From Cellvibrio sp. 79 (GTDB taxonomy: Bacteria > Pseudomonadota > Gammaproteobacteria > Pseudomonadales > Cellvibrionaceae), in contig MVDH01000006.1 in NCBI GenBank assembly GCA_003056245.1, positions 248,001 to 312,000 of the forward strand: a stretch of 64,000 nt of DNA, read 5' to 3'. The position numbers were made by a program, and so were the translations under genes. Positions 16,468 through 25,041 of the stretch are shown piece after piece. The notes below the pieces were generated by a model, which was not told where the DNA came from, did not search any database, and saw nothing but the letters and a program-made list of their open reading frames with translations. Positions within the stretch are counted from its first letter, which is position 1. The number at the start of each line of letters is the position of its first letter.

Positions 16468-17346
16468 TTATTGCTGCCGCGACAGCGCATCAAGAGCCTC
16501 GTCTTTTTGCTGCCACAATGTATTTACCCATTGCTGAAAACGCGCGCGAAACTCCAGATCCCCTTCATAATCACCCAATAAATCTGCCGGTATAGGGACT
16601 TGCCGCACCTGAACACGAATGGTCTTTACGTTGCCGCACACATAATTCCAATAGCTGGGAATTCCCCCTTCGTAATGGATGGTCAAATCCAGTAATTGAT
16701 GCAACTGGCCATCCATAGCATTGAGTGCAAACGCCAAACCGCCGGCTCTGGGCATCAACAAATGCCGATATACAGAATTTTGTTGCTGGTGCTTTTCCGG
16801 AGTAAAACGGGTGCCTTCCAAAAAGTTAATAATGGTTACCGGATGATGACGAAAACGCGCGCAGGCTTTGCGAGTGCGCGCCAAATCCCTGCCCTTAAGC
16901 GATGGATCGCGGGCTATCGCCGCCTTGGAATGTCGGCTCATGGAAGGAAAATCCAGCCCCCAAAGCGCCAAACCCAATACCGGCACCCAGAGCAGGCTAC
17001 GCTTGAAAAAGAATTTTACTCCGGGAATTCGAGTGCCAAAGGTTCGCACAACAATCAGTATATCCGCCCAGGCTTGATGATTTGCCACCAGCATGTACCA
17101 CTCTTTGGAATCGAGATTTCCCACACCGTCAATTTCCAGCCGCGTAGGTAGAAGCCAGTTTTGCTGCACATTATTCACACGAATCCAGAAATTTGCCGAT
17201 GCATCCAAACAAGGATTGAGCAAATGCTGCCAGGCAGGAATAGGAATTAAACGCAACAGCGCAAAGAAGACAATAGGAACAGTCACCATAATAATAGTGA
17301 TGGAGAAAATCGCCGTAACTAAAACACCGCGTAAGCTGGCAAACAT
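16468..17346 (-). CDS. PlsC-family acyltransferase (YihG-like)
   Basis: Membrane acyltransferase of 292 residues in the 1-acyl-glycerol-3-phosphate acyltransferase superfamily. It has an N-terminal hydrophobic helix (AIFSITIIMVTVPIVFFALL), catalytic VANHQAWADILIV (H-x4-D, here NHQAWAD) near residue 85 and the second motif FLEGTRFTPEKH near 175. The layout fits YihG, an inner-membrane lysophosphatidic acid acyltransferase paralogue. The ATG at 17346 is used rather than the upstream TTG in the ORF track; neither has a strong ribosome-binding site. Confidence 0.88.
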   Translation of the reverse strand: MFASLRGVLVTAIFSITIIMVTVPIVFFALLRLIPIPAWQHLLNPCLDASANFWIRVNNVQQNWLLPTRLEIDGVGNLDSKEWYMLVANHQAWADILIVVRTFGTRIPGVKFFFKRSLLWVPVLGLALWGLDFPSMSRHSKAAIARDPSLKGRDLARTRKACARFRHHPVTIINFLEGTRFTPEKHQQQNSVYRHLLMPRAGGLAFALNAMDGQLHQLLDLTIHYEGGIPSYWNYVCGNVKTIRVQVRQVPIPADLLGDYEGDLEFRARFQQWVNTLWQQKDEALDALSRQQ

Positions 17347-17432
17347 AATGTGAACCCAGGGCAAAAATCAGAGTCAAAACCGGCGCGTATTTTTGTCTAT
17401 TCCAACGTTTGGATCAACTTGAGGGATGAACC

Positions 17433-18062
17433 ATGAAGAAATTATGGGCCGAACATCGAGGTTTTATCGTTTTTTTTGCGCTCATGTTTTGTTTTCGCAG
17501 TGCGATTGCAGACTGGAGCGATGTTCCCAGCGGCTCAATGAAACCAACGCCGGTTGAAGGCGACAGGATTAGCATCAATAAAATGGCTTATGATTTACGC
17601 ATTCCATTTTCCCACATTTCACTTTATAAAATTGCTGACCCGGTGCGTGGCGATATTGTTGTGTTCGATTCAAAGGCAGCGGGCAAACGCCTGGTTAAAC
17701 GCGTTATAGGATTACCCGGTGACACTATTGCCATGGAAAATAACCGCCTGCTAATTAACGGTCAGAAAGTTGATTACCAACCACTATTAGCTGATGACCA
17801 ACTGGAGCTGCTGCCCGGTAAAAACCATTATCTTCGCGTTAACTCAAATTCATCACGCTATGCCACTTTCGATCCGGTAACTGTGCCAGCAGGCCATTAC
17901 CTCATGCTTGGCGATAATCGCGATAACAGTGCTGATTCACGGGTAATAGGTTTTGTACCACGCAATGAGTTAGTGGGGCGCTCACGCGGAGTAGTATTGT
18001 CACTCGATTACGACAACTATTTTTTACCCCGCAACGAACGCTTTTTTAAAGAATTACAGTAA
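17433..18062 (+). CDS. lepB: Signal peptidase I
   Basis: Type I signal peptidase of 209 residues, a short form with one N-terminal membrane helix. Conserved boxes are visible: SGSMKPTPVEGDRI (catalytic Ser), KRLVKRVIGLPGDTI (catalytic Lys) and MLGDNRDNSADSR. It would cleave secreted preproteins on the periplasmic face. The upstream GAGGGATG gives a good ribosome-binding site. It is not next to lepA or rnc, so it may be a secondary paralogue. Confidence 0.92.
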   Translation: MKKLWAEHRGFIVFFALMFCFRSAIADWSDVPSGSMKPTPVEGDRISINKMAYDLRIPFSHISLYKIADPVRGDIVVFDSKAAGKRLVKRVIGLPGDTIAMENNRLLINGQKVDYQPLLADDQLELLPGKNHYLRVNSNSSRYATFDPVTVPAGHYLMLGDNRDNSADSRVIGFVPRNELVGRSRGVVLSLDYDNYFLPRNERFFKELQ

Positions 18063-18094
18063 TTGCCTGCAGCTTGCGCGGCTATTTATCAAGG

Positions 18095-18631
18095 TCAATG
18101 CTCTCGAAAATAGTCGCGTATCTCCAACCAATCATTCACTCGCACATCAGTTACCTCCAACACATTATGGCTGGCGGTGTATAAAATACCCTGCCCCACA
18201 AACCCTTCAAAATGACGCGAGCTATCGTCAATTAAAAAGTCCGCTTGTACTACATTTTTCTTACCGCAAAAAATAAAATTCATCGGTGATAAAAACGGTA
18301 AATGTTTACGTAGCCAATCATACTTTGCAGCAAATGATGTGGGATGCTCCATCGCCGCCGTAGCAATTACGATCTCGTAACGTTCATGCAATTCCTCAAT
18401 AATTTCAATGGCGTGGGGGTGTGGTGGGATTTCTTCAAAAAACGCAGGATTATCGGGATAAGCTCGCACTCTGGCCACATGGGCATCCGGGACCTTTTGG
18501 TAAATTTTGGTCGCGTGTAAATCCGCTTTGGTGAGGTTTTGCTGAAACTCAGTGTTGTACCAATCGAGATGGCGAGCCAGGGTATCGCAAATAGTCTCGT
18601 CCATATCGATCGCAATACGTTTGCGCATCAT
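18095..18631 (-). CDS. 5'(3')-deoxyribonucleotidase, HAD family
   Basis: HAD-superfamily protein of 178 residues resembling the 5'-nucleotidase, deoxy type C family. The nucleophile motif IAIDMDETICDT opens the protein (DxDxT), IVIATAAMEHP provides motif II and FLIDDSSRHFEGF provides motif IV. It probably dephosphorylates deoxynucleoside monophosphates. Two adjacent ATGs are possible; the first is used, with GGAG just upstream. It converges on the signal peptidase gene. Confidence 0.85.
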   Translation of the reverse strand: MMRKRIAIDMDETICDTLARHLDWYNTEFQQNLTKADLHATKIYQKVPDAHVARVRAYPDNPAFFEEIPPHPHAIEIIEELHERYEIVIATAAMEHPTSFAAKYDWLRKHLPFLSPMNFIFCGKKNVVQADFLIDDSSRHFEGFVGQGILYTASHNVLEVTDVRVNDWLEIRDYFREH

Positions 18632-18677
18632 TACTCCTTACATTAAAAAAACAGTGAGAAAATTAAAAAACATGGAG

Positions 18678-18705
18678 AAAAAAATCCCCGCACAGAGCGG
18701 GGATT
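18678..18705 (-). terminator. fabV terminator
   Basis: Minus-strand stem AATCCCCGC / GCGGGGATT with a 5-base loop, followed by TTTTTTT-like sequence, 10 bases after the fabV stop. Confidence 0.85.
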
Positions 18706-18714
18706 CAGTATTAC

Positions 18715-19890
18715 CTAAAAGTTGGTTTGCACCAGCGGGGTTGTTTCAGCGTCGTAATCGACAGTTTTTAAACCAAAGCCAAATAGCCGCAAGAACTCAG
18801 CTTTGTAACCTTCAAAATCAGTTAACTCAAACAAATTTTCTTCTGTAACTTTATCCCAGATTTCTTCTACTTTGCGCTGCACAGAAGGATCCAATTCCAA
18901 CTCATCCACGCGGTAACGATTGCCATCATCCAGACGCGGGTTACTTGAAAACAGGCACTCGGTAAACAAGCGCTGGATTTGTTCAATACAACCTTCGTGA
19001 GTGCCCTGCTCTTTCATCACTTTGAACAAAATTGCCAAATATAAAGGCATTACCGGAATAGCAGAGCTCGCTTGGGTCACAACTGCTTTCAAAACAGCCA
19101 CGCGTGCATTACCACCGTGTTTTTCACTCAGGGTCTTCGCAGCGCGGTCCAAATCTTCTTTCGCCTTACCAATAGTCGCTTTGCCATAAATTGGCCAGGT
19201 TAATTTATCGCCCAGATAAGTGTAAGCAACTGTCTGGAAGTTATCGCTCAGCAAATCAGCGCCTTTAAGGGCGTCAATCCACAACTCCCAATCCTCCCCG
19301 CCCATTACCTTAACGGTGTTGGCAATTTCTTCATCAGATGCCGGCTCAATAGTGACATCAGAAATTTTCAAGGTGTCTGTGTTCAGGTTTTTGGAGGTGT
19401 AGGATTTACCGATTGGTTTCAATACCGAGTTAAAAACCTCACCGGTTTTTGGATCGGTACGACGTGGGGATGCGAGGCTGTAGATCACCAGGTCTACTTT
19501 ACCGATACCGTTTTTCAGGGTTTCAATAACTTTTTCTTTGCAAGCATCAGAAAATGCATCGCCATTAATCGTTTCTGCGTATAAACCTTCTGCTTTAGCT
19601 GCATCGTGAAAAGCAGAAGTATTGTAGTAACCAGCAGTGCCCGTTTTTGCTTCGCTTGGCTCCTTCTCGAAACATACGCCCAAAGTATCTGCACCACCAC
19701 CAAACGCGGCAGTAATACGGGAAGCCAGACCAAAACCGGTAGAGCTACCCAGCACCAGCACCTTTTTCGGTGCACCGGCAACGGAACCTTTGGCCTTGGT
19801 AAAAGCGATTTGCTCTTGAACATTGGCAGCACAACCTTGTGGGTGCGCATTGGTACAAATAAAACCGCGAACTTTTGGCTTGATAATCAT
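18715..19890 (-). CDS. fabV: FabV enoyl-ACP reductase
   Basis: Trans-2-enoyl-ACP/CoA reductase of 391 residues, catalysing the last step of the fatty acid elongation cycle with NADH. The start at [20 protein letters not shown] matches the family and replaces a track start 14 codons upstream. Rossmann glycine-rich [16 protein letters not shown] lies near residue 45, and the FabV active site Y-x8-K is visible as [10 protein letters not shown] near 235-245. FabV enzymes are commonly triclosan-insensitive. It is a single-gene unit with its own terminator. Confidence 0.97.
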   Translation of the reverse strand: MIIKPKVRGFICTNAHPQGCAANVQEQIAFTKAKGSVAGAPKKVLVLGSSTGFGLASRITAAFGGGADTLGVCFEKEPSEAKTGTAGYYNTSAFHDAAKAEGLYAETINGDAFSDACKEKVIETLKNGIGKVDLVIYSLASPRRTDPKTGEVFNSVLKPIGKSYTSKNLNTDTLKISDVTIEPASDEEIANTVKVMGGEDWELWIDALKGADLLSDNFQTVAYTYLGDKLTWPIYGKATIGKAKEDLDRAAKTLSEKHGGNARVAVLKAVVTQASSAIPVMPLYLAILFKVMKEQGTHEGCIEQIQRLFTECLFSSNPRLDDGNRYRVDELELDPSVQRKVEEIWDKVTEENLFELTDFEGYKAEFLRLFGFGLKTVDYDAETTPLVQTNF

Positions 19891-20068
19891 GGGTTTGTCC
19901 TGTGCTAATCGATTGAAGTCTAATCCGGGCAACCTGGCCCATAAGAAAAGGCCGCCATTATAGGGCCTGAAAGCCAGAATGTCCTACAGCTCCAAACACC
20001 TGAAACTCTGGTTATCATCTAGGCTATAGTGAGCTTGAAAAATAATCCCTGTTAAAAGGAACAGCCTT

Positions 20069-20479
20069 ATGCTTTATGCGATGTTTGCTTTGGTATTACT
20101 TTCCCTGGGCGTGGCGTTTCGTATGCTTTTTTTACGTGTGAAAGCCATCAAAACCGGTCAAGTCAGAATCAGCCAATTTCGCTTGAACACCGGTGAAATG
20201 CCCGCAGATATCGCGCAAGCTGCAAAGAACTACAGCAATCTGTTTGAAATTCCAGTCCTGTTTTATATTGCCGGGACTATCGCCATCGCAATGGATGTTG
20301 AGTCACTCGCGATGGTTGTATTTGCCTGGCTCTTCGTTGTATCGCGTCTAGTGCATAGCTGGGTTCACCTCACCTATAACAATGTTATTCATCGCATGTG
20401 GGCATTTATGGCAGGCAATATTTGCCTTGTGATTATTTGGGGAATGTTGTTGCTGAAACATTCACTTGGCTGGGTGTAA
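20069..20479 (+). CDS. MAPEG family membrane protein
   Basis: Integral membrane protein of 136 residues with four hydrophobic helices and MAPEG features (RVKAIKTGQVRISQFRLN in the first loop; NLFEIPVLFYIAG; RLVHSWVHLTYNNVIHR). MAPEG proteins include glutathione transferases and leukotriene synthases; bacterial members are mostly uncharacterised. AAGGAAC lies upstream of the ATG. Confidence 0.85.
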   Translation: MLYAMFALVLLSLGVAFRMLFLRVKAIKTGQVRISQFRLNTGEMPADIAQAAKNYSNLFEIPVLFYIAGTIAIAMDVESLAMVVFAWLFVVSRLVHSWVHLTYNNVIHRMWAFMAGNICLVIIWGMLLLKHSLGWV

Positions 20480-20626
20480 TCAAGCGCTACTCATCTTTAC
20501 ACTCGCGCCAGATTTGCAATGATCGGCTTTCAGTTAAAATGCGCCGCTCACAAGAATGCAGCGCATTTGCAAAACAACGTTGCAACTCCAGGTCTGCAAA
20601 TCACCACCAACGGCACAGGATCAAGA

Positions 20627-21640
20627 ATGATTACTCACGAACCCAACCCGCTTTACGTCGCCAATACCGAACGCTACAAAACCATGAAATACCAACGCTG
20701 CGGTAAAAGCGGTTTACGCTTGCCACGTTTGTCATTGGGCCTTTGGCAAAACTTTGGTGCAGTTGACTCCCAATCCAACGCCCGCGCGATGTTGCGCCGT
20801 GCTTTCGATTTAGGTATTACCCACTTTGATTTGGCGAACAATTACGGACCTAACTTTGGTTCTGCCGAGCAAACATTCGGCAATATTTTTGCGCAGGATT
20901 TTGTGCGTTATCGCGATGAATTAATTATTTCCAGCAAAGCCGGTTATGACATGTGGCCTGGTCCTTATGGCATTGGTGGCTCGCGCAAATATCTGGTGAG
21001 CAGCTGCGATCAAAGCTTGAAGCGTACAGGCCTCGATTATTTTGATATTTTTTATCACCACTGCATGGACCCGGAAACACCTATCGAAGAAACCATGCAA
21101 GCATTGGATTTCATTGTCCGCTCTGGCCGTGCATTATATGTGGGAATTTCTAATTACCAGCCAGCACAAACCAAAGAAGCTGTGCGCATCCTGCGCGAAT
21201 TGGGCACGCCATTATTAATCCATCAACCACGTTACAATATGTTTGATCGCTGGATTGAAAATGGCTTAACTGATGTTTTAAAAGAGGAAGGTGTTGGTTC
21301 AATTGTGTTTTCCCCGCTAGCACAAGGTGTACTCACGAATAAATATTTAAATGGAATTCCTGCTGACTCGCGCGCTGCTCGTCCTGAATTGATTTACTTG
21401 AACAACAAAGACATTACCCCGGAAAAAATCCAGAAAGTACAAGTACTCAACGCAATCGCAGAATCTCGCGGTCAGTCACTGGCACAAATGGCCATCGCCT
21501 GGACGCTGAATAACGAAGCAGTCACCACCTGTCTCATCGGCGCCAGCCGCCCTGCACAAATCGATGATTCAGTGGCGGCTTTAAATAATTTGAGTTTTAG
21601 TGCGGAAGAATTAGCGAAGATTGATAGCATCGTGAAGTAA
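20627..21640 (+). CDS. Aldo/keto reductase (YghZ/Gpr-like)
   Basis: NADPH-dependent aldo/keto reductase of 337 residues. The ORF track starts 36 codons early; the start here, MITHEPNPLYVANTERY, has AGGA upstream and matches YghZ-type proteins, which reduce L-glyceraldehyde 3-phosphate and methylglyoxal. Conserved elements are the catalytic region HFDLANNYGP, SSKAGYDMWPGPYG, YFDIFYHHCMD and the cofactor-end motif CLIGASRPAQI. A strong terminator follows. Confidence 0.93.
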   Translation: MITHEPNPLYVANTERYKTMKYQRCGKSGLRLPRLSLGLWQNFGAVDSQSNARAMLRRAFDLGITHFDLANNYGPNFGSAEQTFGNIFAQDFVRYRDELIISSKAGYDMWPGPYGIGGSRKYLVSSCDQSLKRTGLDYFDIFYHHCMDPETPIEETMQALDFIVRSGRALYVGISNYQPAQTKEAVRILRELGTPLLIHQPRYNMFDRWIENGLTDVLKEEGVGSIVFSPLAQGVLTNKYLNGIPADSRAARPELIYLNNKDITPEKIQKVQVLNAIAESRGQSLAQMAIAWTLNNEAVTTCLIGASRPAQIDDSVAALNNLSFSAEELAKIDSIVK

Positions 21641-21660
21641 TTTTTTGCTAAAAATCTAAA

Positions 21661-21689
21661 AAAATCGGCCCTTATGGGCCGATTTTTTT
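21661..21689 (+). terminator. Terminator after aldo/keto reductase
   Basis: AAAATCGGCCC-ttat-GGGCCGATTTTTTT, an 11-bp stem with T run, 20 bases after the stop. Confidence 0.88.
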
Positions 21690-21786
21690 CCTTTCCTGGG
21701 AAACGGAAAAAAACCTATTTCAAATGAAAATGTATAGACTAATAATTAACAGCTACCGCGGATATATGAGGTGGATTGAAGACTTA

Positions 21787-21960
21787 CGATTTTTCTTAAA
21801 AATTCCTATTACATTATTTGAATTCAAAAAACGATGTCACCGTAAGCCGACCCGTCGCAGGGTTGGGGTCAAACGATTTTTCTTAAAAATTCCTATTACA
21901 TTATTTGAATTCAAAAAACGATGTCACCGTAAGCCGACCCGTCGCAGGGTTGGGGTCAAA
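21787..21960. repeat. Tandem 87-bp direct duplication
   Basis: Two copies (21787-21873 and 21874-21960) appear identical. On the minus strand each contains the last 16 codons of the DUF6445 gene (from NPATGR to FFEFK), its stop codon and about 35 bases of 3' untranslated sequence. The right-hand copy is the functional gene end; the left-hand copy is a decoupled duplicate. The unit is 29 codons long. Confidence 0.95.
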
Positions 21961-22608
21961 ATTATACGCGTTCCCGATTTTCCCGCTGTGAAGGCTCGTT
22001 CCCCTGTACATGAGCAATCGATTAAATACCGCATCGAATGAGGCGATCTCTTCAAATTGATCGGTAGAGCCATGGATATAGCCTTCCGGGTATGCCTCTT
22101 CTGAAGGGTATCGTTCTTGTATTTTTTCGGCGTAACGGGGATAGCGTTGCTCATCAACATATTCAAAGTTCGTTGGCCGATGCCGATACAACGAGGTTCC
22201 CGTATCCGGAACCGATTGCAGATAATGCACAAACGCCAAACCCTTGCGCGACAGCGAATCGAAATGCGGGATTCGCTGCAATAAACCCAGATCCTCTTGG
22301 CGCGTTGTGATTATCGAAAATGTGGAAACAGCCGTCTTGATTTGCCTTACTTCCAAATGAAAAAACTGTTCCATAAAGAAACCAAAATGCTTAACAAGCG
22401 CCAGGGTGTATTCCCGCGGAATTTGCATACGAACGCCAGGATAAAACGAGTCTGCGCGCGCAAACTCATTGATCTGTACTGCACGTTCTTTTAACGCCAA
22501 AGCGCCTTTCAAATAGTTATCAACGAGTAGAACTTCCTGTTGTTCATTGCCAACTTTATAGCATTCAATGTTGGCATCCTCGCACAGCCCGTACTCAATC
22601 GGTCCCAT
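21901..22608 (-). CDS. DUF6445 family protein of the halogenase cluster
   Basis: Protein of about 235 residues in a family commonly found beside flavin-dependent halogenases and TonB receptors in polysaccharide-degrading bacteria; no activity is established. Recognisable blocks are VLLVDNYLKGALAL, FYPGVRMQIPREY and MYRGTSLHSGKIG, which loosely resemble 2-oxoglutarate dioxygenase folds (H..R spacing), but I could not confirm this. The ATG at 22608 is used; an in-frame TTG at 22677 with CAGG upstream, 12 bases after the halogenase stop, would add 23 residues. Its 3' end is tandemly duplicated. Confidence 0.75.
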   Translation of the reverse strand: MGPIEYGLCEDANIECYKVGNEQQEVLLVDNYLKGALALKERAVQINEFARADSFYPGVRMQIPREYTLALVKHFGFFMEQFFHLEVRQIKTAVSTFSIITTRQEDLGLLQRIPHFDSLSRKGLAFVHYLQSVPDTGTSLYRHRPTNFEYVDEQRYPRYAEKIQERYPSEEAYPEGYIHGSTDQFEEIASFDAVFNRLLMYRGTSLHSGKIGNAYNFDPNPATGRLTVTSFFEFK

Positions 22609-22689
22609 ACCATTCTCGATATTGTTAACGCCCAATACTGTTAGTGCCCAATACGTCCTGTAAAAACCAAAAGACAAACAAACCTGTTG

Positions 22690-24192
22690 TTAAACGGGTG
22701 GCCTTGCCTTGCAGAATTGATTGATAAATTCTTGATGGGACGGCATTGCCGTTACTTTTTTATGGACGTCGTCCTTCAGGAAGGCCAGGAAACCTTTTAG
22801 TTCCTTTTCTTCCATCATGTCGACAATCGGATGGTAGGCGGTCGGCATAATCCCCTGCCCCATCATGACCTGGACCCAGGAATCGTTTAAAAATAATTCT
22901 TTGTCTTCGAGCGTAATGGCACCGGTGTCTTTGAATAATTGTATGCGGCGCGCCAGGATCTCCGGTATTTCCATATTCTTGCAATAACGCCAGAAATCGG
23001 TGTCATCCCGTTGGGTTGCGTGGTAATGCAACACCACAAAATTACGGGCGCGATCCATTTCTTCACTGGATTGCCGGTTAAATTCATCCACATTGGACAG
23101 CGAAATTTCATGTTGTGGAAAATACCGCAGCAAGCGATAAATCGCCGACATCGCCAAATGGATTGAAGTGGATTCAAGCGGCTCAATAAAACCGGAGGCA
23201 AGCCCAACCGCAATACAGTTTTTGTTCCAGGATTTTATGCGGCGGCCTGTTTTGTATTTAATCACGCGCGGTTCGGTCACCGGACGGCCTTCCAGATTGT
23301 TCAACAGCGTGTGGATGGCTTCATCATCGGAAACATGCCGGCTGGAAAAAACCAACCCATTTCCTGATCGGTGTTGCAGCGGAATACGCCACTGCCAGCC
23401 AAAGTCGTGCGCGATTGCCTGGGTGTAAGGCCGTGGCGAGCGCACGTTTTCAGTTTGCAGCGCAACCGCCGAATCGCAGGGAAGATAATGACCGTAGGGC
23501 ACATAGGGTGTGTTTAACGCACCATCGATCAACATGGCTTTGAAGCCGGTGCAATCCAGGAATAAATCGCCTGCTATTTCTTGCCCGTCTTTCAATAACA
23601 ACGACGTGATATAACCATTCTCTGGCGAAATATTGACTCTCTCAATAAACCCTTCAACATGCTTCACGCCGAGTTTGGTAGAAAACGCTTTCAAATAATC
23701 TGCATATAAATTGGCATCAAAGTGATAGGCATAATTAATCCCATCATGTTCACCGCTACACTTTTCCAAACGTGCGGCTTTGGATTCAGGGCAGTAATCC
23801 CCAAAGGGAACATTGATACCGTATTTTTTTCCTGCAAACCAAAAATGCTGGAATTGGCAGGCCCAGCATTCTTTTCCGGTGAGCCCAAACGAGTGAAAGT
23901 ATTTATCGCCTTTGTTAGCCCAGTGACTGAACTCAATACCTAATTTAAACGTGCCTTGAACCTGGGCCATGAGCTCCTGGTCATTAATGCCCAACAGCTT
24001 ATGAAATACGCGCAAGGTGGGAATCGTTGCCTCGCCCACACCAATTCGCCCAATGTCGGGCGATTCAATCAGGGTGATATTCAGGTTTTTTCCGAGCACC
24101 TTGGAAATAGCGGCTGCCGCTAACCAACCCGATGTTCCGCCGCCCGCAATAACAATGTTGCGAATAGTGTTCATTGCTGTATGTTCGTTCAT
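22690..24192 (-). CDS. Flavin-dependent tryptophan halogenase family protein
   Basis: Protein of 500 residues of the PrnA-type halogenase family. The FAD motif GGGTSGWLAAAA is near residue 15, IGVGEATIPTLR near 50 provides the catalytic-lysine region (no Lys at that exact place is evident, so halogenation is uncertain), and the signature WxWxIP appears as WQWRIP near 270. Many such genes sit in TonB-receptor loci and are not tied to antibiotic pathways. ATG 24192 is preferred to the GTG two codons upstream. Confidence 0.88.
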   Translation of the reverse strand: MNEHTAMNTIRNIVIAGGGTSGWLAAAAISKVLGKNLNITLIESPDIGRIGVGEATIPTLRVFHKLLGINDQELMAQVQGTFKLGIEFSHWANKGDKYFHSFGLTGKECWACQFQHFWFAGKKYGINVPFGDYCPESKAARLEKCSGEHDGINYAYHFDANLYADYLKAFSTKLGVKHVEGFIERVNISPENGYITSLLLKDGQEIAGDLFLDCTGFKAMLIDGALNTPYVPYGHYLPCDSAVALQTENVRSPRPYTQAIAHDFGWQWRIPLQHRSGNGLVFSSRHVSDDEAIHTLLNNLEGRPVTEPRVIKYKTGRRIKSWNKNCIAVGLASGFIEPLESTSIHLAMSAIYRLLRYFPQHEISLSNVDEFNRQSSEEMDRARNFVVLHYHATQRDDTDFWRYCKNMEIPEILARRIQLFKDTGAITLEDKELFLNDSWVQVMMGQGIMPTAYHPIVDMMEEKELKGFLAFLKDDVHKKVTAMPSHQEFINQFCKARPPV

Positions 24193-24229
24193 ATCCACGC
24201 TCTTTTTTACTCATTGTTCGTAGGCTAAC

Positions 24230-24946
24230 TTACTTCATTTTTGCGTTTTTGATATCAATCAACGTTTGTATGTTATTCACCGAGTCAGCAACGTTATAGG
24301 CAAGCGACAAGAAACCGGATTTGTGTAATTCAACTATCGCCTCATTTTCCAATGCCATCAGCTTTTCAATATGCACGGTATAACCGGCATCAAATTGAAA
24401 CGTAGTTCCATGGCTCAAGTTAATTTCCAACCTGACCCGCTCCAGAAGATCGTATTTTAAAAAAGCGTCAATCATGGGCTCAAGTAGTTCTGAACCTTTG
24501 TGCCGCGCGAACAATACATCCCTGACTTCATCCAAGGTAGTGGAGCTGGTGCCATCCTCATTAAACAGTGCGGGTGTTGCGTGTTGCTGGATTCTTGAAT
24601 CATTCAGGTCCACATAAGCGACGAGCCGTTGTTCGGTTTCCTGTTGCTGAAGCCCGATCATAAAAGGACCTTGCTTCATCGCGAGCGGAATGTAACGCGT
24701 GCGCCAGGTTGAGTTTTCGTCCAGGAAGAGATTTTCATGTTGCTCAAACCCTAACAAAACGACTGGCAAAAAGCGGCCGGTTTCAGAATCTTTGCGAAAG
24801 AGAATGGGGTATTCCCGTTGAGCCCTGGCAAATTCGTTGGGCATTATCATCACGGCGCCTGTCTGGTGCCCGTATTCAGCGCCGTACTTTTCTGTGTACC
24901 CAAGGGTTTTATGTTGCTCAACATTTAGCGGTTGAAAGTTTTTCAT
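24230..24946 (-). CDS. SapC family protein
   Basis: Protein of 238 residues matching the SapC family, often encoded with TonB receptors and halogenase-like genes in Cellvibrionaceae, Caulobacterales and relatives. The start is set at MKNFQPLNVEQHKTLGY with GGAC upstream; the ORF track adds 23 residues that read through the terminator area. Family-like blocks are MIMPNEFARAQREYPILF and GRFLPVVLLGFEQHENLFL. Its function is unknown. The gene starts 43 bases after a terminator that follows the receptor gene. Confidence 0.88.
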   Translation of the reverse strand: MKNFQPLNVEQHKTLGYTEKYGAEYGHQTGAVMIMPNEFARAQREYPILFRKDSETGRFLPVVLLGFEQHENLFLDENSTWRTRYIPLAMKQGPFMIGLQQQETEQRLVAYVDLNDSRIQQHATPALFNEDGTSSTTLDEVRDVLFARHKGSELLEPMIDAFLKYDLLERVRLEINLSHGTTFQFDAGYTVHIEKLMALENEAIVELHKSGFLSLAYNVADSVNNIQTLIDIKNAKMK

Positions 24947-24988
24947 TTTATTGTCCGTTGTGCTTGCTTGACCTGAAATGTGTGACCT

Positions 24989-25021
24989 AAAAAAATGCCG
25001 CTCATAGAGCGGCATTTTTTT
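24989..25021 (-). terminator. Terminator between TonB receptor and SapC
   Basis: AAAAAATGCCGCTC-atag-GAGCGGCATTTTTT-type hairpin (loop approximate) with T runs on both strands, immediately after the receptor stop. Downstream genes would be expressed by read-through or from a separate promoter. Confidence 0.85.
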
Positions 25022-25041
25022 CTAACATCAACTGAAAACGA

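Noticed and set aside
21787-21960. Possible CRISPR-like repeat
   Set aside because: Only two copies, directly adjacent without spacers, and made of coding sequence; it is a simple tandem duplication.
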